From: an uncultured Kroppenstedtia sp.
Lineage (GTDB): Bacteria; Bacillota; Bacilli; Thermoactinomycetales; DSM-45169
DNA: 5,952 nt
NCBI GenBank assembly: GCA_959600065.1
Contig: CAUGKZ010000119.1
Span: 1-5,952 of the forward strand
Direction: 5' to 3'
Numbering within the stretch: position 1 is the first letter of the stretch; each line of letters starts with the position of its first letter. Under the pieces are notes generated by a model. That model ran no database searches. It was not told the DNA's origin and saw only the letters and a list, made by a program, of their open reading frames with translations. Shown piece after piece: positions 1-4,376 of this stretch. Made by a program: the position numbers and the translations under genes.

Positions 1-290
1 ATCATCTGGTTCAAACCATCCAAAGCACCTTCGGTCCACAAAGCGTGGAGCAACGGGGACAATGGGCCTTGGCGCAGACCTACATCAGTTTGGGCTTCCT
101 ACTGCTCGCCGCTCAGGAAAAAGGGATCGACAGCTCGCCTATGCTGGGCTTTGATCCCGAGAAAGTAAAGGCTCTCTTCCATCTTCCAGACCATGTTCAA
201 ATTGCAGCACTGGTGGCCTTGGGCAAAGGGGCGGAACCCGGACGTCCCCACCACCGACATTCTCTGGATCGGATCGCTACTTTTGTCTGA
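1..290 (+). CDS. Nitroreductase family protein, C-terminal part (5' truncated by window edge)
   Basis: This is the last 95 codons of a gene whose 5' half lies outside the window; the reading frame is set by codons starting at base 3 and ends at TGA 288-290. The family consists of FMN-dependent NAD(P)H oxidoreductases, usually about 200 residues, active as cytosolic dimers on nitroaromatics, quinones and similar acceptors. The visible part matches the C-terminal half: a helix with the pattern ALAQTYISLGFLLLAA, then GIDSSPMLGFDPEKV, then a strand rich in AALVALG, and the terminal HHRHSLDRIATFV tail common in YodC/YdgI/MhqN-like proteins. The FMN-binding N-terminal Arg/Ser motif cannot be checked. 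The GTG at 45 is internal and is not the start. The gene ends 7 bases before a strong terminator. The family call is secure; the substrate is unknown. Confidence 0.85.
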   Translation, partial: HLVQTIQSTFGPQSVEQRGQWALAQTYISLGFLLLAAQEKGIDSSPMLGFDPEKVKALFHLPDHVQIAALVALGKGAEPGRPHHRHSLDRIATFV

Positions 291-297
291 TATGAGT

Positions 298-334
298 AAA
301 GAGGCGACGGAAAAAAAGTCCGTCGCCTCTTTTT
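298..334. terminator. Bidirectional intrinsic terminator between nitroreductase and tspO-like genes
   Basis: A perfect stem pairs GAGGCGACGG (301-310) with CCGTCGCCTC (320-329). It is extended outward by AAA 298-300 with TTT 330-332 and inward by one A-T pair. The loop is about 7 nt and A-rich. T-runs follow on both strands (330-334 on plus; the complement of the A's at 298-300 on minus). It sits between two convergent genes and can stop transcription from both; the plus-strand direction has the better U-tract. Confidence 0.9.
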
Positions 335-347
335 ACACTAAAGTGGA

Positions 348-818
348 TCAATTGCGCCACCAGATGCCCAGATTTAACAAGGCGACGAAGGTAATCCAGA
401 ACCAATAAGGGAGAAACAGGACAACAGCGACCCGGTCAACTTTCCAAGCGGCGATCACAAAGGCACCAATGAAAAACCAAAGCCCCAGGCTTTCCAACAA
501 CGCCCCCCCGATCCAATGGTGGGAGAAAAAAAGCCACACCCACAACAGGAGAAGAGCCAACTGGATCGTCCAAAACAGCAGAGCATACCTTCGTTCCGCT
601 GTATCCCGTCGGAGAATGATCCGCCACCCGGAGACCGCCATCAGGAAGTGAAGGAGGATCCAGACTGGATTGAAGACCCCCTTCGGCGGGTGAAACCATG
701 GTTTTTGCAACTGATCGTACCAAGTTCCCGGCCCCACATCCGTGATCCACGCTCCCAGCCCGGCCACCCCGAAACTGATCATGAAGAAAACGATTAGAGA
801 AACCCCATTCCGCCGCAA
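348..818 (-). CDS. tspO: TspO/MBR family tryptophan-rich membrane protein
   Basis: A 156-residue integral membrane protein of the TspO/MBR (translocator protein) family, which binds porphyrins and related ligands and is linked to stress and tetrapyrrole handling. Five membrane segments can be seen at about residues 6-24, 48-68, 79-98, 103-124 and 129-153. The protein contains 15 tryptophans. Family motifs are present in order: WYDQLQKPWFHPP (33-45), VFNPVWILLHFLM (48-60), WLFFSHHWIGGALLE (95-109) and LPYWFWITFVALLN (136-149). The start is a TTG at 816-818, chosen because AAGGAGG (833-827) lies 8 nt upstream and because the residues that follow lead directly into the first membrane helix. The gene is monocistronic: a gap of 169 bases separates it from the VOC gene and a terminator follows at 334-298. 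The family is certain; the ligand is not. Confidence 0.93.
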   Translation of the reverse strand: MRRNGVSLIVFFMISFGVAGLGAWITDVGPGTWYDQLQKPWFHPPKGVFNPVWILLHFLMAVSGWRIILRRDTAERRYALLFWTIQLALLLLWVWLFFSHHWIGGALLESLGLWFFIGAFVIAAWKVDRVAVVLFLPYWFWITFVALLNLGIWWRN

Positions 819-826
819 GGAACTCT

Positions 827-833
827 CCTCCTT
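827..833 (-). promoter_or_regulatory. Ribosome binding site fixing the TTG start of tspO
   Basis: On the minus strand AAGGAGG is followed by 8 nt (AGAGTTCC) and then TTG. No in-frame ATG or GTG lies near it, so this near-perfect anti-16S match decides the unusual TTG start. Confidence 0.85.
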
Positions 834-888
834 TCTTCTCTAGATGGATGAAAAGACGATCGACCCATAAATGCTGCTCCCAAGTCCG

Positions 889-897
889 ATTTTAACA
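889..897 (-). promoter_or_regulatory. Candidate extended -10 promoter for tspO
   Basis: On the minus strand TGTTAAAAT reads as an extended -10 element (TGn followed by TAAAAT, 5 of 6 matches to TATAAT). No good -35 is seen 16-18 bp further upstream. It would give a leader of about 65 nt before the TTG start. The stretch 834-987 otherwise shows no gene and no clear terminator for the upstream VOC gene. Confidence 0.35.
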
Positions 898-987
898 GCC
901 CCGGTTCCGCCTATCCTATTCCCGGACACTTACATGCTTTCCCCTTCCCGCCCCTCAGACCATCCAGCCGATCCCATTTTCGCGAGA

Positions 988-1380
988 CTACACCCAATTC
1001 TTCATCCGCCCCGCCAAGCTTCCCGTGTACAGCTCCAGCTGGGTTCCGTCCGGGTCGAGGAAGTTGAGCACCCGTCCCCCGCCCCGTTCCATCGGACCCC
1101 GGATGATCCTCACCTGGTGGTCCCTCAGCCGCTCCACCGCTTCATCGAAGTCCTCATCGACGATGGTGAAGGCGACATGATCCACCCCCGGCCCCGCCGA
1201 GGCGTCCATCCTTTCTCCTTCCCTCTCCATCAGACAGATCCAGGCGGTTCCCCCTTCCAGATAGACATCCCGACGTCCCTGATGAACCAACTCCATCCCA
1301 AGAATCCCCTGGTAAAATTTCCGGGACCGTTGCAGGTCAGAGACGCGAATGGTCACATGATTAAATCCCGTGACTTTCAT
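988..1380 (-). CDS. VOC family (glyoxalase/FosB-like fold) protein
   Basis: A 130-residue single-domain vicinal-oxygen-chelate protein with two beta-alpha-beta-beta-beta modules. The first begins FNHVTIRVSDLQRSRKFY (6-23) with FYQGILGMEL; the second begins VDHVAFTI (66-73), followed by DFDEAVERLR. The C-terminal strand reads FLDPDGTQLELYTG (107-120). The likely metal ligands are His8, His68 and Glu116, as in FosB/glyoxalase-type enzymes. The tail LYTGSLAGRMKNWV resembles that of FosB thiol transferases. However, the FosB residues I remember for fosfomycin binding (Tyr before the second His; Tyr in the YFTDPDG strand) appear replaced by Val/Asp and Asn106, so fosfomycin resistance is not supported. 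The start is ATG 1380, not the in-frame ATG 1416: a GGAG lies 10 nt upstream and the ATG overlaps the HAD stop as ATGA, suggesting translational coupling. The substrate is unknown. Confidence 0.88.
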   Translation of the reverse strand: MKVTGFNHVTIRVSDLQRSRKFYQGILGMELVHQGRRDVYLEGGTAWICLMEREGERMDASAGPGVDHVAFTIVDEDFDEAVERLRDHQVRIIRGPMERGGGRVLNFLDPDGTQLELYTGSLAGRMKNWV

Positions 1381-2051
1381 CGTTGCACTTCTCCAACCTG
1401 GCAGGTTTCCGCCCATTTCCCCAGCTGAAGTTCTTCCAGGGAGGAGAGTCGCAGATCCACCTTGCCAAAGGAAAGATCTCGAGTAACCCGGTTAGGGACG
1501 ATGATACATCTCATGCCGGCCCGTTTGGCGGCCAAAGCGCCGTTGGGGGAATCCTCCAGCGCTACCGCTTCCGCCGGATCCACCCCGAGGCATTTGGCTG
1601 CCTGCAGATACAAAGCCGGGTCGGGCTTGGTCCGCTCCACATCCTCCCGGTTGCAGAGGCACGAAAAATAATGCCGCAGACCCAGTTTCTCCAAGTGTCC
1701 CTCTACCCATGACCGCTCGGAACTGGAAGCCAATCCGATTTTCCAGCCCAGATTTTTAGCCTGCTCCAACACCGTCCGCACCCCGGGCAGCGCTTTTTCC
1801 CGAGCAATGAGGGAGAGTTTTTTCTCCCAGCGTTCCCTCTCCAGAGTTTCCCTGTCCAGGGATTGGCCTGTAGTAGCTTCCAAATGGTCATAAATCTCAT
1901 CATGATGATCCGAACTACCGATCACCCTGGACCACAAATCCATAGGCAATTGGGTACCATGTGCCTCAAACATCTCCACAAAGGTCCGGTAACCGGCTGT
2001 CTCCGTATCCAGAATCAAACCGTCAAAGTCAAAGATCACCGCTCGCAACAT
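1377..2051 (-). CDS. HAD family hydrolase (subfamily IA, beta-phosphoglucomutase/YhcW-like)
   Basis: A 224-residue cytosolic haloacid-dehalogenase-fold phosphatase or phosphomutase-like enzyme. All four HAD motifs are visible: motif I DFDGLILD (8-15) with nucleophile Asp8 and acid/base Asp10; motif II Ser in LASSSE (108-112); motif III Lys142 in RTKPDP; motif IV EDSPNG (166-171). An alpha-helical cap of about residues 16-85 between motifs I and II defines type C1 caps, as in beta-phosphoglucomutase, phosphoglycolate phosphatase and B. subtilis YhcW. The start ATG at 2051 follows a purine-rich stretch (AAGGGAGAGGG) and gives the expected N-terminus MLRAVIFDFDG. It is the first gene of a two-gene operon with the VOC protein, overlapping it by 4 bases. 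The specific phosphate ester is unknown; a metabolite-repair or detoxification role shared with the VOC enzyme is inference only. Confidence 0.92.
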   Translation of the reverse strand: MLRAVIFDFDGLILDTETAGYRTFVEMFEAHGTQLPMDLWSRVIGSSDHHDEIYDHLEATTGQSLDRETLERERWEKKLSLIAREKALPGVRTVLEQAKNLGWKIGLASSSERSWVEGHLEKLGLRHYFSCLCNREDVERTKPDPALYLQAAKCLGVDPAEAVALEDSPNGALAAKRAGMRCIIVPNRVTRDLSFGKVDLRLSSLEELQLGKWAETCQVGEVQR

Positions 2052-2155
2052 CTGGTTTCCCTCTCCCTTGTGCTATTTTGGACACCACGGACCCCGTTAC
2101 TGGGGATCCCGTCCCCCGATTCCCCGAAGGACCGGACAGATTTGTTCGCACCCCT

Positions 2156-2164
2156 ATTATATCA
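2156..2164 (-). promoter_or_regulatory. Extended -10 promoter for the HAD-VOC operon
   Basis: On the minus strand TGATATAAT is a perfect TATAAT with an upstream TG, an extended -10 element. No convincing -35 is found at 16-18 bp, which is common for extended -10 promoters. Transcription would start near 2149, giving a 5' leader of about 97 nt. That leader is GC-rich and could fold (for example CCCC at about 2107-2104 with GGGG at 2097-2094), but I recognise no riboswitch. No clean terminator for the upstream erm gene is visible between 2214 and 2165. Confidence 0.55.
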
Positions 2165-2214
2165 GACGAAAGAAAACCCCCGCCTATCAGGAGAGAGGAA
2201 AGGGAATGCCTCCC

Positions 2215-3048
2215 TCACCTGGGCCAACGATAGGGTGGAACCACCTGCATCATCGTTTGGAACACCCACGCCCACTGCTCTTCCCTCAAGTAACAGATTG
2301 GGGCCTCCCGCTCCATCTTCAATTGCCTCAGCAACTGTTTCAATTGAGGGGGGGTAAATATCCCCTTCAAAGCCAGAGAAACCGGCAGTTGTGGAGACTT
2401 CAGTCCCCATGTTGCCAACGCCATGAACCGAGAATGATGGCGTGGGGCAACTCGTGGTTGGTCTCGTCGCCACAGCGTCAGAATGGCAGAATCGACACGG
2501 GGCGGTGGCGAGAAATAATGCGGTGGAATCGTCCTTCCCATTTTCACCTTAAACCAGATTCTCCATTTCAAGATCCGTGGGTTGGTGATCGGATAGGCGG
2601 TGAAGCGTTTGGCCGCTCCCTTCTCCATAACAAGAACCCCTCGTTGAATCGGAACCGTTGGTCGATCGAAAAGCTTTCCCAGGATCGGGGTAGTGATGGA
2701 GTAAGGGATATTGGCGACGACACTGAAGGGAACCCGCGGGAGATGGATCTGTAAAAAATCCTGTTGAATCATTTGGATGTTGGAAACCGATTGGATTTTT
2801 CGTTGCAACCGTTCTGCAAAGACAGGATCGTTCTCCACTGCCAAAACCTTCATCGATTTTTCCGCCAGAGGCAACGTCAAATTGCCAGTTCCCGCACCGA
2901 TCTCCAGGACGAGATCCTGCCGGTTTACCTTGGATCTTTTGACCAACTCTTGAATCAAACCTTTGTTGTGCATCAAGTGCTGACCTGGAAAGTTGCTACC
3001 CTTTTTCTTTTTTTGCACCTGTTGCTGTCGTCCAGTCTGTTTCTGCAT
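2215..3048 (-). CDS. erm: Erm family 23S rRNA (adenine-2058-N6)-methyltransferase, Erm(D)/Erm(K)-like
   Basis: A 277-residue SAM-dependent enzyme that methylates A2058 of 23S rRNA and so blocks macrolides, lincosamides and streptogramin B. Motifs in order: basic N-tail with a QKKKKGS tract (12-18); NFPGQHLMHN (19-28, motif X); LEIGAGTGNLT (48-58, motif I, SAM loop); VEND (71-74); QQDF (95-98); NIPYSITTP (113-121, motif IV catalytic NIPY); MEKGAAKRFT (141-150); HYFSPPPRVDS (177-187); C-terminal GIFTPPQ and YRWPR tail. QHLMHN, VLAVEND, MEKGAAKRFT, FSPPP and GIFTP match remembered Erm(D)/Erm(K) of bacilli rather than the housekeeping dimethyltransferase KsgA. The start is ATG 3048, with GGAGG 5 nt upstream; the frame is open back to a TTG at 3162, but that would put a terminator hairpin inside the coding sequence. 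Overall identity to Erm(D) looks well below 80 percent by eye, so this may be an unnamed class. Expression is governed by the leader at 3049-3436. Confidence 0.92.
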   Translation of the reverse strand: MQKQTGRQQQVQKKKKGSNFPGQHLMHNKGLIQELVKRSKVNRQDLVLEIGAGTGNLTLPLAEKSMKVLAVENDPVFAERLQRKIQSVSNIQMIQQDFLQIHLPRVPFSVVANIPYSITTPILGKLFDRPTVPIQRGVLVMEKGAAKRFTAYPITNPRILKWRIWFKVKMGRTIPPHYFSPPPRVDSAILTLWRRDQPRVAPRHHSRFMALATWGLKSPQLPVSLALKGIFTPPQLKQLLRQLKMEREAPICYLREEQWAWVFQTMMQVVPPYRWPR

Positions 3049-3053
3049 TTTAT

Positions 3054-3058
3054 CCTCC
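3054..3058 (-). promoter_or_regulatory. Ribosome binding site of erm
   Basis: On the minus strand ACGGAGG is followed by ATAAA and then ATG 3048. The 5-nt spacing from GGAGG is short but usable. It lies just after the U-tract of the last attenuator, so it reaches the RNA only if that terminator is read through. It selects ATG 3048 over the upstream in-frame TTG. Confidence 0.75.
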
Positions 3059-3067
3059 GTTCTACTT

Positions 3068-3096
3068 AAAAAAACACAGGCAAGCTGCCTGTGTTT
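3068..3096 (-). terminator. Attenuator hairpin 3 immediately upstream of erm
   Basis: On the minus strand AAACACAGGCA (3096-3086) pairs perfectly with TGCCTGTGTTT (3082-3072) around a GCT loop. It is followed by an unbroken run of seven T's (3074-3068). This is a textbook intrinsic terminator only about 20 nt before the erm start codon, inside the transcript that must make erm mRNA. It therefore acts as an attenuator, not as the end of a gene. Erm(K)/Erm(D) of Bacillus are known to be controlled by transcription attenuation. Confidence 0.9.
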
Positions 3097-3130
3097 GGAG
3101 TAACGGAAGAAGAGTTTGCAAAAAAACCAA

Positions 3131-3163
3131 CAAAACACCTGTTTTGCTCTTTCGCAAAACAAG
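3131..3163 (-). promoter_or_regulatory. Two mutually exclusive hairpins in the erm leader
   Basis: On the minus strand a shared segment GCAAAAC (3147-3141) can pair upstream with GTTTTGC (3160-3154; extended to CTTGTTTTGC, 10 bp with 3147-3138, one G-U pair, loop GAAAGA). Its CAAAAC core can instead pair downstream with GTTTTG (3136-3131, loop AGGT). The second form is followed by TTGG and a seven-base T run (3126-3120) and so resembles a weak terminator. The two forms exclude each other, the layout expected of an antiterminator/terminator switch. Which form prevails cannot be judged without folding energies. Confidence 0.55.
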
Positions 3164-3165
3164 CC

Positions 3166-3186
3166 GTTCCTCTTGGTAAAAAGAAC
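3166..3186 (-). promoter_or_regulatory. Small leader hairpin masking an AAGAGG sequence
   Basis: On the minus strand GTTCTTTTT (3186-3178) pairs with AAGAGGAAC (3174-3166) across an ACC loop, 9 bp with two G-U pairs. The 3' arm contains AAGAGG, a weak Shine-Dalgarno-like element 6 nt before the in-frame TTG at 3162. It adds to the chain of stems between the leader peptide and erm. Confidence 0.4.
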
Positions 3187-3206
3187 TTCCCGATCCAGGT
3201 AAACAC

Positions 3207-3240
3207 AAAAAAAAGGGAGAGCAGATAGGCCCTCCCTTTT
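3207..3240 (-). terminator. Attenuator hairpin 1 in the erm leader
   Basis: On the minus strand AAAAGGGAGGGC (3240-3229) pairs with GCTCTCCCTTTT (3222-3211), 12 bp with one G-U pair and the 6-nt loop CTATCT. It is followed by eight T's (3214-3207). This is a strong intrinsic terminator about 90 nt downstream of the leader peptide stop and about 160 nt upstream of erm. With no gene ending nearby on this strand, its role must be premature termination of the erm transcript. Confidence 0.88.
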
Positions 3241-3293
3241 AACGATTCAAGTTATAAAGGTTTCCCTGAAAATGGGCAGACCGATCCCGTTTA

Positions 3294-3340
3294 CTCTGCA
3301 CACAGGCAGAGCCTTTGAGCTATTCAGTTAGCGCTCAAAG
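3294..3340 (-). promoter_or_regulatory. Ribosome-controlled stems overlapping the end of the leader peptide ORF
   Basis: On the minus strand CTTTGAGC (3340-3333) pairs with GCTCAAAG (3320-3313). An alternative register pairs CTTTGA with TCAAAG and GCTA with TAGC, with a GC bulge. The 5' arm lies in the Phe-Glu-Arg codons of the leader peptide, so a ribosome halted at the Arg-Leu-Arg codons would cover it. The next stem is CTCTGC (3311-3306) with GCAGAG (3299-3294). The loop of that stem and its flank hold TGCCTGTGT (3308-3300), the complement of the 5' arm of the last attenuator. Confidence 0.6.
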
Positions 3341-3369
3341 AAAAAACGGAGTCTGATAGATGCCATCAC
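3328..3369 (-). CDS. Erm leader peptide with Arg-Leu-Arg stalling motif
   Basis: A short ORF encoding (M)MASIRLRFFFER followed by TAA (3330-3328). AGGAGGG (3384-3378) precedes it. From AGGAGG the spacing is 9 nt to a GTG at 3369 and 12 nt to the adjacent ATG at 3366, so the product is 13 or 12 residues; the GTG start has the better spacing. Leader peptides of inducible erm genes stall the ribosome when macrolide or ketolide sits in the exit tunnel. In ErmDL (MTHSMRLRFPTLNQ) the stall occurs at the Arg-Leu-Arg '+x+' motif with Leu7 in the P site. Here Arg-Leu-Arg falls at 6-7-8 if GTG starts, the same position as ErmDL. The rest of the peptide, with three Phe and a Glu-Arg end, is different. 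It lies about 40 nt after a promoter and about 280 nt before erm. Function is inferred from motif and context. Confidence 0.8.
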   Translation of the reverse strand: MMASIRLRFFFER

Positions 3370-3377
3370 AGGGAAAT

Positions 3378-3384
3378 CCCTCCT
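3378..3384 (-). promoter_or_regulatory. Ribosome binding site of the erm leader peptide
   Basis: On the minus strand AGGAGGG sits upstream of GTG 3369 / ATG 3366. The flanking ACAGG (3386-3382) can pair with CCTGT (3372-3368), which could partly cover the site. Just upstream is a perfect 10-base palindrome GTAAATTTAC (3397-3388) of unknown meaning. Confidence 0.7.
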
Positions 3385-3407
3385 GTCGTAAATTTACATC
3401 CGTTGCC

Positions 3408-3436
3408 AAAATAACTTACTTACCAAGGGACGTCAA
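3408..3436 (-). promoter_or_regulatory. Sigma-A-type promoter for the erm leader transcript
   Basis: On the minus strand TTGACG (3436-3431, 5 of 6 matches to TTGACA) is separated by exactly 17 bp from TATTTT (3413-3408, 4 of 6 matches to TATAAT). Transcription would start near 3402-3400, placing the leader peptide Shine-Dalgarno about 18 nt into the RNA. The -35 element lies about 20 bp past the stop codon of the DUF3891 gene, with no terminator between, so read-through from DUF3891 into the leader is also possible and would be subject to the same attenuators. Confidence 0.7.
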
Positions 3437-3454
3437 CAGGGGAAACTAGCTCCC

Positions 3455-4147
3455 TCATCCCCGATGAATAATGTGAATCCGGTAGCTTCCCTGCTCCAGA
3501 GGCTGACGATCTCGGCTCACCACCTGATATGGGATCGTCACTTCAAAGGAGCCCCTAAAGGGACTGGGATCGATCCGCAATCGATCCTTTGTTTCCCAGA
3601 CCGATTGCAGAAGCTCATCTCCCCAGCGAAATCCGTTTCGGTACCAAGGATGATCCTTTTGGCCCGGCTCGTTCAGACACAGGAAAAGAGAGAAATCATC
3701 GCACAGTTTCAACAGCCGCAGACTTTCCTTCAGCTTAGCTTGCTCTTCGTTCCCCATGGCGGCAATCAGCCGCTGTTGCCTGGCCTGCTCCCATTCTACA
3801 AAACGAATCTCTTCCGGTTCCTTTGTATCGATGAAAAAGGAGACAAAGTGCATGCTACAGATACAGCCGGCAAAGGGATCCATCGCCTGCACCCGGTCGA
3901 CCCCCGCAGTGTAAGAAGGGAGTTTACCCTCCAGAGGATAATCTTCAAAAGAATAGGGCTTTCCTGTCTCCGGATTCCATCGCACCTCTCCATCCAATGC
4001 TTGCCAGCCCACATCGTGATACCGGATCCCGATCCCTGTGGATCTGTCGATCGGTTCCCTCCAATGATCGGCAAAATCTCCTGCGATTTTCCCATGATCA
4101 TGCTGGCGAATCAGAATGAAGTGATCTTCCCGTTCCCGAAAGATCAT
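3455..4147 (-). CDS. DUF3891 family protein
   Basis: A 230-residue protein that I recognise as DUF3891, a family of unknown function. Typical features are the N-terminus MIFREREDHFILIRQHDHG (1-19), IRYHDVGW (41-48), a NPETGKPYSFEDYP stretch (58-71), SMHFVSFF (98-105) and LCDDFSLFLCLN (148-159). The order of conserved His/Asp residues (His16-Asp17-His18, His44-Asp45, His100, Asp150-Asp151) is reminiscent of an HD-type metal site, but that is inference. There is no signal peptide or membrane segment, so it is probably cytosolic. ATG 4147 is preferred because family members begin this way, although AGGAGG touches the ATG directly; the more distal AAGGGG 9 nt upstream may be the working Shine-Dalgarno. 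It is transcribed toward erm and away from the divergent gene at 4377. No terminator is visible after its stop. Confidence 0.8.
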   Translation of the reverse strand: MIFREREDHFILIRQHDHGKIAGDFADHWREPIDRSTGIGIRYHDVGWQALDGEVRWNPETGKPYSFEDYPLEGKLPSYTAGVDRVQAMDPFAGCICSMHFVSFFIDTKEPEEIRFVEWEQARQQRLIAAMGNEEQAKLKESLRLLKLCDDFSLFLCLNEPGQKDHPWYRNGFRWGDELLQSVWETKDRLRIDPSPFRGSFEVTIPYQVVSRDRQPLEQGSYRIHIIHRG

Positions 4148-4153
4148 CCTCCT
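4148..4153 (-). promoter_or_regulatory. AGGAGG abutting the DUF3891 start codon
   Basis: On the minus strand AGGAGG is followed with no spacer by ATG ATC TTT. A consensus site at zero spacing cannot position this ATG normally. AAGGGG (9 nt upstream of the ATG) is a possible functional site, giving either alternative use or low translation. Confidence 0.4.
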
Positions 4154-4310
4154 ACACCCCTTCCCTCGCGAATCTGTGACAACTGAAGTCCACTACTTCC
4201 CCCCCGCCGACAGCTCACTCCCAAGGCGGAACCCCATCCCGTTCCATCACTGAGGGGGAGACATGAGCCCTTTCTCTCAGTAAAAAACTTCACCGACTTC
4301 CAGTGGGACA

Positions 4311-4340
4311 AACAAGAACCGGTTGTTCTCACATACATTT
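4311..4340 (+). promoter_or_regulatory. Candidate sigma-K-type promoter for the Tyr/His-rich protein gene
   Basis: AACA at 4311-4314 and CATACATTT at 4332-4340 are separated by 17 bp. This resembles the mother-cell sigma-K pattern (AC at -35, CATAnnnT at -10). A small inverted repeat AGAAC-CGGTT-GTTCT (4316-4330) lies between them. No convincing sigma-A promoter is seen. The rest of 4148-4310 shows only short GC-rich inverted repeats and no gene. Confidence 0.35.
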
Positions 4341-4376
4341 CTACTGTACACCTTTTGTGCAAAGGAGGAGAAACGC

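Noticed and set aside
988..1380. VOC protein as a FosB fosfomycin resistance enzyme
   Set aside because: The metal ligands and C-terminal tail fit, but the Tyr residues I recall as contacting fosfomycin in FosB are replaced. The specific name is not supported.
871..1428. Plus-strand open frame (185 codons) covering the VOC gene
   Set aside because: It is Pro/His-rich, as expected from the complement of a GC-rich gene. The minus-strand VOC protein has clear motifs and metal ligands.
2231..2244. AGGGTGGAACCACC-like sequence on plus resembling the T-box motif (AGGGTGGNACCRCG)
   Set aside because: It is the reverse complement of the last codons of erm (PPYRW region). There is no T-box terminator/antiterminator pair and no aminoacyl-tRNA synthetase or amino acid gene downstream on plus.
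2068..2754. Long plus-strand open frame (228 codons) opposite the 3' half of erm
   Set aside because: It is antisense to the Erm coding sequence with odd composition (Trp/His/Arg/Gln-rich). No initiation signal is seen.
2215..3048. Methyltransferase as housekeeping RsmA/KsgA
   Set aside because: Motifs QHLMHN, VLAVEND, MEKGAAKRFT and the terminal YRWPR, plus the attenuator leader, match Erm(D)-type enzymes rather than KsgA.
3464..4186. Long plus-strand open frame (240 codons) opposite DUF3891
   Set aside because: It is antisense to a recognisable DUF3891 gene, has no ribosome site and its product has no familiar domain. It is a shadow frame.
4201..4260. Short GC-rich inverted repeats between DUF3891 and the Tyr/His-rich gene
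   Set aside because: Stems are only about 5 bp with no T-run and no known operator pattern. This is not enough to call a regulatory site.
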